Shown here: in pieces, positions 25,761 through 34,898 of the stretch
How positions within the stretch are numbered: position 1 is the stretch's first letter
Layout of the letters: each line of letters starts with the position of its first letter
DNA from: a bacterium
GTDB lineage: Bacteria > Zhuqueibacterota > QNDG01 > JAFGCO01
Assembly: GCA_016932575.1 (NCBI GenBank)
Contig: JAFGCO010000049.1
Coordinates: 1 to 62,823 of the forward strand
Length of the DNA: 62,823 nucleotides
Direction: 5' to 3'
Notes under the pieces: generated by a model
What the model was told of the DNA's origin: nothing
What the model saw: the letters and a program-made list of their open reading frames with translations, nothing else
The model's database searches: none
Program-made: the position numbers and the translations under genes

Positions 25761-28601
25761 ATGAAATACAGGTTTGTTTATTTAATACTGACTGTTTTTA
25801 TTGCCTGGATGGGAAAGGGATATGCGTTTATTCATCAGGCCGATCATGTGATCCTTAATCTGAAAAACGAAACATCCACAGATGCGGATCAGATGAGAAT
25901 ACAAATATGCTCCGAGAATATTATTCGCGTGACAGCCACTCGAAGAGCCTGTTTTTCAAAACGACCCAGCTTAATCGTCACAAAAACCCAGTGGGAACCT
26001 GTGGAATGGACACTGGCCCGAAAGGATGAGTGCCTTGTCTTAAAAACGTCCAGACTCCGTGTCCAAGTTCATGAAAAAAAGGGAACGATTTCTTTTTATA
26101 ATACCGACGGAGAACTGCTCCTTCAGGAAAAAATCAATGGCAGTAAAATCATTACTCCTGCCGTGGTTATGGGAGAGAGGACCTATCATATCCAGCAGAT
26201 TTTTGATTCACCGAAAGGCGAGGCCATTTACGGGCTGGGCCAGCATCAAAATGGCATCATGAACTACAAAGGTCATGATGTGGATCTCTGGCAGTACAAT
26301 ATCGTGGCTTCGGTGCCTTTTCTGCTTTCAAATAAGAATTACGGCATTTTGTGGGATAATAATTCGCGCACAAAATTTGGAGATATCCGTGACTTTGAAT
26401 CTCTGTCCACATTCAAATTAATCAACAAAGACGGGCAAGAAGGAAGCCTGACTGCGGAATATTTTGAGGATGCCGATTTCATGGATTTGTTCAAAGTTCG
26501 TCAGGAATCCCGGATCGAGCATGAATTCATTGATGTTAACGATCCATTTCCGGAAGGATTTCAGGAACATGCCCGGGCTGTTCGCTGGAGTGGCGAGATC
26601 GAAGCACAGAAATCCGGCATACACAAGTTTCGGCTTTACTGCTCAGGGTATACCAAAATGTGGCTGGATGGCAAACTTGTGGTCGATAACTGGCGTCAGA
26701 ACTGGCTGCCGTGGATCCATCTGCCGAAACTTCGGATGGAAGCCGGAAAAAAATATTCGATAAAAATAGAATGGGTGCATACCGGCGGTTTCATCGGATT
26801 GAAATGTCTCGCTCCACAGGATCCTGTTTATAATCAAAGTATATCTCTTTATTCCGAAGTCGGGGATGAGATTGATTATTACTTTATTCATGGTAACAAT
26901 CCGGATCAGGTCATTCAAGGGTATCGTATCGTCACAGGAAAAGCCCCGATGATGCCCAAATGGGCCATGGGCCTTTGGCAGTGCCGGGAACGGTACCAAT
27001 CCCAGAAGCAGCTTTTGGATGTGGTAAAAGAATTCAGAAAACGGGAGATTCCGCTGGATAATATCGTTCAGGACTGGTTCTACTGGTGTGAAGACAAATG
27101 GGGGAGTCATGATTTTGATTCCAAACGATTTCCTGATCCTGCCGGTATGGTAGACACACTGCACAGGGAGTTGAATTCCAGGATCATGATTTCGGTATGG
27201 CCCAAGTTCTATGTAGGCACAAGACATTACGATGAAATGAATACCGAGGGATATTTATATCGCCGAAATGTCGAAAAAAAAGAAAAAGACTGGGTCGGGC
27301 CGGGATATGTGTCCACTTTTTATGATCCTTACAGCCAGGGAGCCCGTGATTTGTTCTGGAAACAGATCAATGAGAAACTTTTCAGCAGGGGAATCGATGC
27401 CTGGTGGCTGGATGCTACGGAACCGGACATACATTCTAATCTTTCACGCCCGGAAACCCGGTTGCGTCTGGGACCTACGGCGATGGGCTCTTTCGCCCGC
27501 TATTTAAATACATTTTCATTGATGAATGCCAAAGGGATTTACCAGGGACAGCGTAACACCGATTCGGATCAGCGTGTGTTTATCCTTACTCGCTCAGCAT
27601 ATGCCGGGCAGCAGCGCTATTCAGCCGTGACCTGGAGTGGTGATATTGCAACGCGGTGGTATGATTTAAAGATGCAGATCCCGGCTGGTCTGAACTTTTG
27701 CTTATCCGGTATCCCTTACTGGACTACGGATATCGGCGGATTTGCTGTTGAACCGCGGTTCGAGCGCAATGTCCGTCCGGAGGATATGGAAGAGTGGCGG
27801 GAATTAAATACAAGATGGTTTCAGTACGGTACGTTTTGTCCCCTGTTTCGGGTTCATGGTCAATATCCTTATCGAGAAATGTTTAATATCGCGCCTGAAA
27901 ATCATCCGGCATATCAAGCCATGCTTGCCTATGACCGGATTCGTTATCGTCTGATGCCATATATTTATTCTCTCTCCGGCTGGGTAACGCATGACAATTA
28001 TACTATCATGCGTGGTCTGGTCATGGATTTCGGTGAAGATCCGAATGTTCTGAATATCAATGATCAATTCATGTTCGGTCCGTCGCTTTTGGTGAATCCG
28101 GTCACTGAATATAAGGCGAGATCCCGTCAGGTTTATCTGCCTGCAGGCTCAGACTGGTACGAGTTAAAAACAGGGGTGTATTTCAAAGGAGGAAAAACAA
28201 TCACTGCAGATGCTCCTTATTCGGATATCCCAGTCTTTGTCAAAGCAGGCTCCATTCTCCCCTTTGGCCCTGAAATTCAATATTCGGATGAAAAGCCGGC
28301 GAATCCGATCCGACTGATGGTCTATACAGGTATGGATGCCGGGTTTAAACTGTACGAAGATGAAAATGAAAATTATCATTACGAAGCCGGTATGTCCAGC
28401 ACAATAAAATTTCATTATAATGATGAAACCGGTATGTTGATTATTGACACCCGGAACGGCACATTTCCCGGCATGCTTGATGCGCGAATTTTTCAAATCG
28501 TCTGGGTGACTCCTGAGAATAAGAAAGGATTGGATTTGGAATGTAATCCGGATAAAATCGTGAAGTACATTGGGGAAGAAATTGTGGTTAAGATGAAGTG
28601 A
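25761..28601 (+). CDS. Exported GH31 alpha-xylosidase-like enzyme with inserted PA14 domain
   Basis: A 946-residue GH31 retaining enzyme. A signal peptide (to about GYAF) is followed by the N-terminal beta-sandwich, a PA14 domain inserted at about 226-358, and the TIM barrel with GIDAWWLDATEPD (nucleophile Asp551) and AVTWSGDI (acid/base Asp628). C-terminal beta domains follow. PA14 insertion at this place is known from xyloglucan-acting GH31 alpha-xylosidases, as I recall, which favours release of alpha-1,6-xylose from xyloglucan oligosaccharides. Alpha-glucosidase or transglycosylase activity is possible. With GH29, GH2, GH3 and GH43 it completes a plausible xyloglucan side-chain set. Confidence 0.9.
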   Translation: MKYRFVYLILTVFIAWMGKGYAFIHQADHVILNLKNETSTDADQMRIQICSENIIRVTATRRACFSKRPSLIVTKTQWEPVEWTLARKDECLVLKTSRLRVQVHEKKGTISFYNTDGELLLQEKINGSKIITPAVVMGERTYHIQQIFDSPKGEAIYGLGQHQNGIMNYKGHDVDLWQYNIVASVPFLLSNKNYGILWDNNSRTKFGDIRDFESLSTFKLINKDGQEGSLTAEYFEDADFMDLFKVRQESRIEHEFIDVNDPFPEGFQEHARAVRWSGEIEAQKSGIHKFRLYCSGYTKMWLDGKLVVDNWRQNWLPWIHLPKLRMEAGKKYSIKIEWVHTGGFIGLKCLAPQDPVYNQSISLYSEVGDEIDYYFIHGNNPDQVIQGYRIVTGKAPMMPKWAMGLWQCRERYQSQKQLLDVVKEFRKREIPLDNIVQDWFYWCEDKWGSHDFDSKRFPDPAGMVDTLHRELNSRIMISVWPKFYVGTRHYDEMNTEGYLYRRNVEKKEKDWVGPGYVSTFYDPYSQGARDLFWKQINEKLFSRGIDAWWLDATEPDIHSNLSRPETRLRLGPTAMGSFARYLNTFSLMNAKGIYQGQRNTDSDQRVFILTRSAYAGQQRYSAVTWSGDIATRWYDLKMQIPAGLNFCLSGIPYWTTDIGGFAVEPRFERNVRPEDMEEWRELNTRWFQYGTFCPLFRVHGQYPYREMFNIAPENHPAYQAMLAYDRIRYRLMPYIYSLSGWVTHDNYTIMRGLVMDFGEDPNVLNINDQFMFGPSLLVNPVTEYKARSRQVYLPAGSDWYELKTGVYFKGGKTITADAPYSDIPVFVKAGSILPFGPEIQYSDEKPANPIRLMVYTGMDAGFKLYEDENENYHYEAGMSSTIKFHYNDETGMLIIDTRNGTFPGMLDARIFQIVWVTPENKKGLDLECNPDKIVKYIGEEIVVKMK

Positions 28602-28781
28602 GTGTAAGGAACAGGAGTAAAGAATCAGGAATCAGAAAAAAATAAAAATCAGACTGAAAGATAACGAACAAAGACCAAAATAACAGACAGAGATCGGAGC
28701 CAAAGCATGAGGGCTGAAAGCTCATTCCTGAAGAGTGACTGAGTTTTTAAGTATATTCAAACTTCGGGAGAAAACGGGATT

Positions 28782-29993
28782 ATGATGAGTCATGATGAGA
28801 TATGCATGTGGAAAGATGAAATTCGACGGGAATTTTCTGAAAATATTATGAAATTCTGGCTTCAATACGGACCGGATCCGGTTTACGGCGGACTGATCGG
28901 GCGAATGAAAAATAATTTGTCTGTTGAAAAAAATGCGCCAAAGGGCTTGATTCTGAATGTCCGGACATTATGGACATTTTCGGCTGCATATCAGTTCGAC
29001 CCGAAGCCAGAATATCTTGAAATGGCCCAACTGATATACGACTATGTCATGAAGTACTTTCAAGACAGAACATACGGCGGTTATTACTGGACAGTTGATC
29101 CGGGAGGGCAGCCGCTGGACACGAAAAAACGTGTTTACGGCCAGGCGTTCACCATTTATGCGTTAATTGAATATGCCAAGGCAGCTGCGGATGACGCTGC
29201 ATTCAACGAAGGTAAAGCGCTTTACATGCTGATAGAACAGAATTGCCGGGATCAACACAATGACGGTTATATGGAAACCTATGAACAGGACTGGTCTCTG
29301 GCGGATGATCTTCGGCTCAGTGAGAAAGATATGGATACTCCCAAATCCATGAACAACCACCTTCATATTCTGGAGGCATATACAAATCTTTTTCAGATGT
29401 GGAAGGAGCCCCGGCTGGCCGATCGTTTGAAAAAAAATATCCGTATTTTTCTGGATCATATTATCGATCCTGACTCCGTCCGATTTCAACTGTTTTTTAA
29501 TGAAGACTGGGATTGCCAGTCACAGGAAGTATCGTTTGGACATGATATAGAGGGAAGCTGGCTTTTGGTTGAGGCGGCTGAAGTCTTGGGGAACGATGAT
29601 TTACTCAAAGAGATAGAAGATACGGCAATTAAAATGGCAGATGCTGTACTGGAACACGGTGTGGATACAGATGGCGGACTGTTTTACGAAGGGAATACAA
29701 GAGGCGAACTCGTGGATAAAGATAAGCACTGGTGGCCTCAGGCTGAAGCTGTGGTCGGATTTATTAATGCTTTCCAGATCAGCGGTGGTGATGCTTTTCT
29801 GAAAACAGCCAGGGCTTCCTGGGATTTTATTGTGGACAAAATCAAGGACCATGAACATGGAGAATGGTTCTGGAAAGTGACACAGGAGGGGGTTCCTGTG
29901 AATACAGAATATAAGATTTGTGAATGGAAAAGTCCCTATCACAGCGGAAGGGCTTGTATGGAAGCAATTAAAAGGCTGGAAAAACTGGGTTAA
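28782..29993 (+). CDS. N-acylglucosamine/cellobiose 2-epimerase family enzyme
   Basis: A 403-residue alpha/alpha-barrel epimerase of the AGE family. It shows RTLWTFSAAYQ, NNHLHILEAYTNL, FGHDIEGSWLL, WWPQAEAVVGF and WKSPYHSGRACME, the set seen in cellobiose 2-epimerases, which isomerise the reducing-end glucose of beta-1,4-linked disaccharides to mannose. There is no signal peptide, so it works in the cytosol on imported disaccharides. GGGAG precedes tandem ATGs (28782 and 28785). It closes the degradation island and is followed by the precursor module after 69 bases. Mannose-forming or N-acetyl-sugar activity for that module is an alternative role. Confidence 0.85.
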   Translation: MMSHDEICMWKDEIRREFSENIMKFWLQYGPDPVYGGLIGRMKNNLSVEKNAPKGLILNVRTLWTFSAAYQFDPKPEYLEMAQLIYDYVMKYFQDRTYGGYYWTVDPGGQPLDTKKRVYGQAFTIYALIEYAKAAADDAAFNEGKALYMLIEQNCRDQHNDGYMETYEQDWSLADDLRLSEKDMDTPKSMNNHLHILEAYTNLFQMWKEPRLADRLKKNIRIFLDHIIDPDSVRFQLFFNEDWDCQSQEVSFGHDIEGSWLLVEAAEVLGNDDLLKEIEDTAIKMADAVLEHGVDTDGGLFYEGNTRGELVDKDKHWWPQAEAVVGFINAFQISGGDAFLKTARASWDFIVDKIKDHEHGEWFWKVTQEGVPVNTEYKICEWKSPYHSGRACMEAIKRLEKLG

Positions 29994-30062
29994 TTTTTTT
30001 TACATGGTTTGATTTTAAATAAAATATTTGCTATTTTATTCAAATTTAAGGAGAATTGATTA

Positions 30063-32159
30063 ATGAAAATATTGCTCACCGGAGCCACAGGATTTTTAGG
30101 CCGACATATTGTTCGTAAATTAACCGATGAAGGGATTGAGATCAAATCTCTGGTGAGGAAGACCAGTCCGATATCACATCTTAAACAGGATAATATAAAA
30201 TTTTTCCAGGGAAACCTTCGTAACAGGGAGAGTATTCGCAAGGCTGTGAAAGGTGTGGATGGTATCATACACGCAGCCACCAGCAAGGGCGGGCCCTGGC
30301 CGGAATTCTTTGCAGATAATGTGCAAGGCACAGAATGGCTGCTGGAGGAGGCAGTCAAGCAAAAGGTAAAACGATTTGTATTTATCAGTTCTGTGGCTGT
30401 ATATGACCATTCACAAGTAAAAAACGGATTCATTATTAAGGAGAATCATCCCAAAGAGAAAGCACCCAATCATTACTCGCGTTCCAAAATTGAAGCGGAA
30501 ACGTTGATTGAGAAATATCATAAGGAACAAGGTCTTGCCACAACCATTATTCGGCCTGCATGCATTTACGGCTCTGGTGGATTCTGGTATCCCTCCCGTC
30601 TGGGATTCAGCGCCGGAAAAAATTATGCGGTATTGGGAAGCGGAAAATCTGTTGTCCCGTTGAGTCATGTAAACAGCGTTGCAGACCTGATTTTGCTTTC
30701 CCTGATTCGGGATGAAGCAGCCGGCAAGGCTTATAATGTTGTGGAAGATGAACCGGTCACCCGTATCGAATTTCTCAGACTGGCTCGCGAAAATTTGTAT
30801 CCGGGCATGAAGGCCATCAAGTTTCCCTATGCACTGGCCCGATTTTTCGCATGGGGATTACGGACGGCGCTGAAAATGGCGGGTATGCCCCCGCCCACGC
30901 GGCTGGCGCCTGCGGCTTTACGGCTTTTTGCCATTTCGGTATTTTACGATAATACCCGTGCCAGACAGGATCTCGGGTGGCAACCGCAGCAGGATGTACA
31001 GCAGACCATTCGGGATATGTTGAAGTGGCATCAAGAACAGCGTAAGCCGGTCTCGTCTTTGCAGACGCCCTCATGGCCTGTAGTGATTGAGGGCCAAAGA
31101 CAACTCAAAACCGCTGTGATCGGGGCTGGTGCTTTTGCCAAAACACATCTTGATATATTAAAAAATATACAACAAACTCAGGTTGTTGCCCTCTGTGATC
31201 CTGATCTGGACAGGGCCAGAGCACTGGCAGATCAGTACGGTATTCAGCAGACATTTAAATCCATGGATGATTTGTTCAAGTCTGAAAAACCGGCCGTGGT
31301 GCATATTGTTTCTCCAGCTCAGACCCATGCCCCTTTGTCTGTGCGGGCCATGCAGAATGGTTGCCATGTTTTGGTGGAAAAACCTATGGCTGTCAATGCC
31401 AAAGAGGCGCGGGAAATGATCGAGGTATCCAGACGGGAAAATGTTAAACTTTGTGTAGAGCACAGCAATCTTTATGACGGAATGATGATTCAGGGCCGGC
31501 AATGGTTAAACCAGAGGGCTGTGGGTAAGGTGATACAGGTGGAGAGCTGGTTCGGAACCGGCTTGAATAAAATGCCCATGAGTCCATATGTCAAATATGA
31601 AGGGAAAGATCATTGGGTGTACAAACTGCCCGGCGGTGTGTATCAGAATTTTATATCTCATCCTTTGAGCTGCGTTTTGGATGTGATGGGGCAGATCCAG
31701 AATATTCAGGTGAAAGCGTTGTATCATAAAGCTATCCCTTATCAGGACAGTGATGAACTGCGCATTCAGTTTGACAATGGATCGGCTATAGGCACATTAA
31801 GTCTATCCATGTGCACAGCTCCGCGATCCAATTTTATCCGGATTTACGGGGAGGAAGGGACAATTGAAATCGATTTCATGTCGCGTGTGGCTTTTTTAAA
31901 TCGGGATAGCGGTGCTTTACCGAAAGTGATCAGCAGAAATCTGACAGCACGCAAAAAGGGAAAAATTTACAAAAAAGCCGGAAGGAACAATTTATTCAAT
32001 CTTATCACGAAAAAGCACGGATATTTTGAAGGCAATGAAATTTTAATCAGGCTGTTTTACAGGAGCCTGATCGAAGGCAGCCCATTGCCCGTGACGCATG
32101 AGAACGGTTTATGGTCAATGGAGGCCATGGATGCAATCTGGAAGCAGATCGACATTTAA
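30063..32159 (+). CDS. Fusion of a sugar-nucleotide SDR with a Gfo/Idh/MocA oxidoreductase
   Basis: A 698-residue two-enzyme fusion. Residues 1-330 are an extended SDR: GATGFLG at the N-terminus binds NAD(P), and Tyr138-SRS-Lys142 is the catalytic YxxxK; this half resembles NAD-dependent epimerase/dehydratases. Residues about 348-690 are a Gfo/Idh/MocA oxidoreductase: AVIGAGAFAK begins its Rossmann fold, and VEKPMA contains catalytic Lys440. Each half has full domain length, with a short linker, and no stop or frameshift intervenes. AAGGAGA lies 6 bases before the ATG. Gfo/Idh enzymes in glycan loci often oxidise C3 of sugar nucleotides, and SDRs act at C4, C5 or C6. A coupled two-step sugar modification is therefore likely; the product is unknown. 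Confidence 0.88.
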   Translation: MKILLTGATGFLGRHIVRKLTDEGIEIKSLVRKTSPISHLKQDNIKFFQGNLRNRESIRKAVKGVDGIIHAATSKGGPWPEFFADNVQGTEWLLEEAVKQKVKRFVFISSVAVYDHSQVKNGFIIKENHPKEKAPNHYSRSKIEAETLIEKYHKEQGLATTIIRPACIYGSGGFWYPSRLGFSAGKNYAVLGSGKSVVPLSHVNSVADLILLSLIRDEAAGKAYNVVEDEPVTRIEFLRLARENLYPGMKAIKFPYALARFFAWGLRTALKMAGMPPPTRLAPAALRLFAISVFYDNTRARQDLGWQPQQDVQQTIRDMLKWHQEQRKPVSSLQTPSWPVVIEGQRQLKTAVIGAGAFAKTHLDILKNIQQTQVVALCDPDLDRARALADQYGIQQTFKSMDDLFKSEKPAVVHIVSPAQTHAPLSVRAMQNGCHVLVEKPMAVNAKEAREMIEVSRRENVKLCVEHSNLYDGMMIQGRQWLNQRAVGKVIQVESWFGTGLNKMPMSPYVKYEGKDHWVYKLPGGVYQNFISHPLSCVLDVMGQIQNIQVKALYHKAIPYQDSDELRIQFDNGSAIGTLSLSMCTAPRSNFIRIYGEEGTIEIDFMSRVAFLNRDSGALPKVISRNLTARKKGKIYKKAGRNNLFNLITKKHGYFEGNEILIRLFYRSLIEGSPLPVTHENGLWSMEAMDAIWKQIDI

Positions 32160-32261
32160 TGCCAAAATGAAAGATTGTTGCGTTCCGTTTATAATGATAG
32201 TCAGCGTCCATATTTACTGATTATTTACAATCGGTATCCAAGAAGCCAAGGATTGTTTGGA

Positions 32262-33263
32262 ATGACGGGTGCACATATTCAGAAGATCGAGACGTATCTG
32301 CCCGAGCGTATTCTGACTAATATTGAGTTGGAAAAAACGTATGTGGACTGGAGCGCGGAAAAAATCGAACAGAAGACAGGGGTTCGGGAGCGGCATATAG
32401 CAGCAGAAAATGAGACGGCTGTGGATTTGGCCTGTTATGCTGCCAATAAATTGTTAAAATTAGTTGATCCCGCCGCTATTGATTTTTTAATACTTTGCAC
32501 ACAAAGTCCTGATTATTATTTGCCGCCGGGATCATGTCTGCTTCAGGAACGACTGGGTTTGTCAACTTCTATTGGCGCTCTGGATTTCGATCTGGGCTGC
32601 TCAGGATTTATTTATGGATTGGCTATGGCAAAAGGATTGATCCAAGCTGAAATCGCGAAGCATGTCCTTTTTATAACTTCAGAAACTTATTCGAAACACA
32701 TACATTCACAGGATCGCGGGAATCGGTCGATTTTTGGAGACGGAGCGGCTGCCATACTCATAACAGCCTCCGAGAGTAAATGCATCGGAGAGTTCGCTCT
32801 GGGCACAGATGGAAGCGGGTATCAGAATCTCATCGTCCCTGCAGGAGGGATGCGTCATCGATACCATCCTGACGCTGAAGCATTGAAAGATCCATCCGGC
32901 AGTATAAGAACCGAGAACCATCTATATATGAATGGCCCGGATATTTTTACTTTCACCATTGAGGCGGTGCCAAAAGTGGTTCAGCAGTGCCTCGAGAAAA
33001 ATTGCATGGCTATCGATGACCTTGATTATGTTATTTTTCATCAGGCCAATCAATATATCTTAAACCACCTTCGAAAAAAAGTCGGTATTCCCGAAAATAA
33101 ATTTTATATGAACATGCTGCATGTTGGGAATACAGTATCGGCCACTATCCCCATTGCATTAAAAGACAGTATGGATCACGGTCTGATTCATCCCGGAGAC
33201 CGGGTCATGGTGGTTGGATTTGGTGTCGGTTATTCATGGGGAGCGACCGTGCTGAGGATATAA
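32262..33263 (+). CDS. 3-oxoacyl-ACP synthase III (KAS III) homologue, first copy
   Basis: A 333-residue thiolase-fold condensing enzyme of the FabH type, which joins an acyl-CoA primer to malonyl-ACP. Catalytic triad: Cys113 in LGCSGFIYG, His260 in VIFHQAN and Asn290 in VGNTVSA, with the usual 30-residue His-Asn spacing. AAGGA 9 bases before ATG 32262 makes this the start, although the open frame extends back to 32175. It ends in SWGATVLRI. The next gene is a close paralogue, and the pair shares 3' noncoding sequence as well. An ACP and ketoreductase follow. A housekeeping role is unlikely because it is duplicated inside a glycan locus. Confidence 0.92.
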   Translation: MTGAHIQKIETYLPERILTNIELEKTYVDWSAEKIEQKTGVRERHIAAENETAVDLACYAANKLLKLVDPAAIDFLILCTQSPDYYLPPGSCLLQERLGLSTSIGALDFDLGCSGFIYGLAMAKGLIQAEIAKHVLFITSETYSKHIHSQDRGNRSIFGDGAAAILITASESKCIGEFALGTDGSGYQNLIVPAGGMRHRYHPDAEALKDPSGSIRTENHLYMNGPDIFTFTIEAVPKVVQQCLEKNCMAIDDLDYVIFHQANQYILNHLRKKVGIPENKFYMNMLHVGNTVSATIPIALKDSMDHGLIHPGDRVMVVGFGVGYSWGATVLRI

Positions 33264-33295
33264 AGAACCGTCTAAAGCCTCGATTCCGGAACCGG
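33231..33295 (+). repeat. 65-base direct repeat, first copy, at the end of KAS III copy 1
   Basis: From TATTCATGGG in the last codons to ACCGG in the gap, 62 of 65 bases equal those at 34300-34364. About half of each copy is noncoding. It marks the end of a tandem duplication or conversion tract. Confidence 0.85.
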
Positions 33296-33333
33296 GAACC
33301 AGAAAAAATAAATTAGTCTGAATTGGGAACAGA

Positions 33334-34332
33334 ATGGGCGCCTCAATTAAAAAAATCGATATTTATCTTCCGGAAACTGTTTTATCCAATGACATGCTCT
33401 CTCAAGAGTTTGAAGATTTGAATTCGGAAAAAGTCGAGAAACGCACCGGAATTCGGGAACGGCATGTGAGTGCAGAGAACGAAACTGCTCTGGATCTGGC
33501 AGAGAGAGCCGCTCGGAATGTATTTGAGCATGAAGATCCTGTTTCTGTGGATTTTATCATTCTTTGTACACAAAGTCCTGAATATTATTTGCCGACAGGT
33601 GCCTGCATTTTGCAGGATCGACTGGGATTGCGAAATAATATCGGCGCATTGGATATCAGCCTTGGTTGCTCGGGATTTATATATGGACTGGCGCTTGCCA
33701 AATCTTTGATTGCCGCCAATACGGCCAGGCGGGTGCTTCTGGTAACTTCGGATGTGATGACCAAGCATGTACATCCCAAGGACCGGGCCAATCGTACAAT
33801 TTTTGGAGACGGTGCTTCGGCTACGATTATCGACAAATCTGATTCAGAGGGCATTCTTCATTTTTCTTTGGGAACAGACGGACGTGGATATCGAAATTTA
33901 ATTGTGCCGAATGGCGGGCTTCGTCACCGGTACGATCCAGATGCCCCGGATATTGATGACGGATTTGGCGGCATTCGTTCTGAAAACCATTTGTATATGA
34001 ATGGTCCTGAAATTTTTAATTTTACGATTGATGCGGTTCCTAAGGTTGTGGCAGATGTGCTTGAAAAAAATAAAATGACAATGGATGATCTGGATTATGT
34101 TATTTTTCATCAGGCCAATAAATATATTGTGGATTATCTGAGGAAAAAAATCGGAATTCCCAAAGAAAAATTTTATATCAATCTTCTGCAAACAGGCAAC
34201 ACTGTATCTGCGACGATTCCCATTGGTCTGAAATATGTGCTTGAGCAGGGGATTGTCCGATCGGGGGATGTGGTTTTGGTGTCCGGATTCGGTGTGGGAT
34301 ATTCATGGGGGGCGACGGTGCTGAGGATATAA
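33334..34332 (+). CDS. 3-oxoacyl-ACP synthase III (KAS III) homologue, second copy
   Basis: A 332-residue paralogue of the preceding gene, similar along its full length (by eye roughly 60% identical). The triad is intact: Cys112 in LGCSGFIYG, His259 in VIFHQAN and Asn289 in GNTVSA. Both copies therefore look catalytically competent, so the duplication may give different primer or chain preference, or a heterodimer. The ribosome site is weak (GGGAACAG about 8 bases ahead). The 3' end repeats the last codons and trailing noncoding bases of copy 1. The ACP gene follows after 94 bases. Confidence 0.92.
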   Translation: MGASIKKIDIYLPETVLSNDMLSQEFEDLNSEKVEKRTGIRERHVSAENETALDLAERAARNVFEHEDPVSVDFIILCTQSPEYYLPTGACILQDRLGLRNNIGALDISLGCSGFIYGLALAKSLIAANTARRVLLVTSDVMTKHVHPKDRANRTIFGDGASATIIDKSDSEGILHFSLGTDGRGYRNLIVPNGGLRHRYDPDAPDIDDGFGGIRSENHLYMNGPEIFNFTIDAVPKVVADVLEKNKMTMDDLDYVIFHQANKYIVDYLRKKIGIPKEKFYINLLQTGNTVSATIPIGLKYVLEQGIVRSGDVVLVSGFGVGYSWGATVLRI

Positions 34333-34364
34333 AGAACCGGCTAAAGCCTCGATTCCGGAACCGG
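34300..34364 (+). repeat. 65-base direct repeat, second copy, at the end of KAS III copy 2
   Basis: This matches 33231-33295 with three substitutions. The noncoding part AGAACCGGCTAAAGCC is conserved as well as the coding part, so selection on the protein does not explain the match. GAACCGGCTA also occurs twice inside this copy. Confidence 0.85.
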
Positions 34365-34426
34365 CTATATAAGGATACAATAGAAAATTAAAAATAGGTC
34401 ATGATAAAAGGATCAGGAGTCGATTT

Positions 34427-34660
34427 ATGCAAAAATCAGAATTTTATGATATTTTAATGGAGACTTTGGAAATTGAATCTGTAGATTCACTGAATGAATC
34501 CACCGTCCTAACGGATTTGGAAGAATATGATTCATTGGCAGTGCTGTCTTTAATCGCAATGATCGATGAGCATTTCGGCAAACGGATTCCAGGTACCGAA
34601 TTTCAGAAGATAACCACGGTGAAAAGTTTGATGGATTTGATCGGCGTGGATTTTGAATAG
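34427..34660 (+). CDS. Acyl carrier protein
   Basis: A 77-residue acidic helical protein. YDSLAVLSLI contains the Asp-Ser-Leu phosphopantetheine attachment site, with Ser36 expected to carry the 4'-phosphopantetheine arm. Length and helix spacing are normal for a dedicated acyl carrier protein. It lies directly after the two KAS III genes and before a ketoreductase, so it should carry the growing acyl chain of this module. GGAG (34412-34415 region) precedes the ATG by about 10 bases. It is unlikely to be the main fatty-acid ACP, given its company. Confidence 0.9.
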   Translation: MQKSEFYDILMETLEIESVDSLNESTVLTDLEEYDSLAVLSLIAMIDEHFGKRIPGTEFQKITTVKSLMDLIGVDFE

Positions 34661-34898
34661 GATAAGATGAGCCGGTTAAAAGTCGCTTTTATTCAGATTT
34701 TTTCAGAAATTTGTTACCGCGGAATCGCCTGCCATTGTTTTTTCGCTGATTATGGCTTCACAGGCAAATGCCGAGCGACTTATTAAATCAGGATTTAATC
34801 GCAACAAAATCCATTGATTTTTCTTTGATATTTTTATATTTTGGATTGTTTGTACATCAAAGTCAGATTAAAATTTGAAAAATTGACACGTCAGATCC

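Noticed and set aside
30018-30040. Perfect 9-bp AT-only inverted repeat before the SDR fusion gene
   Set aside because: AATAAAATA and TATTTTATT are expected at this frequency in AT-rich sequence, and no T run or known operator pattern accompanies them.
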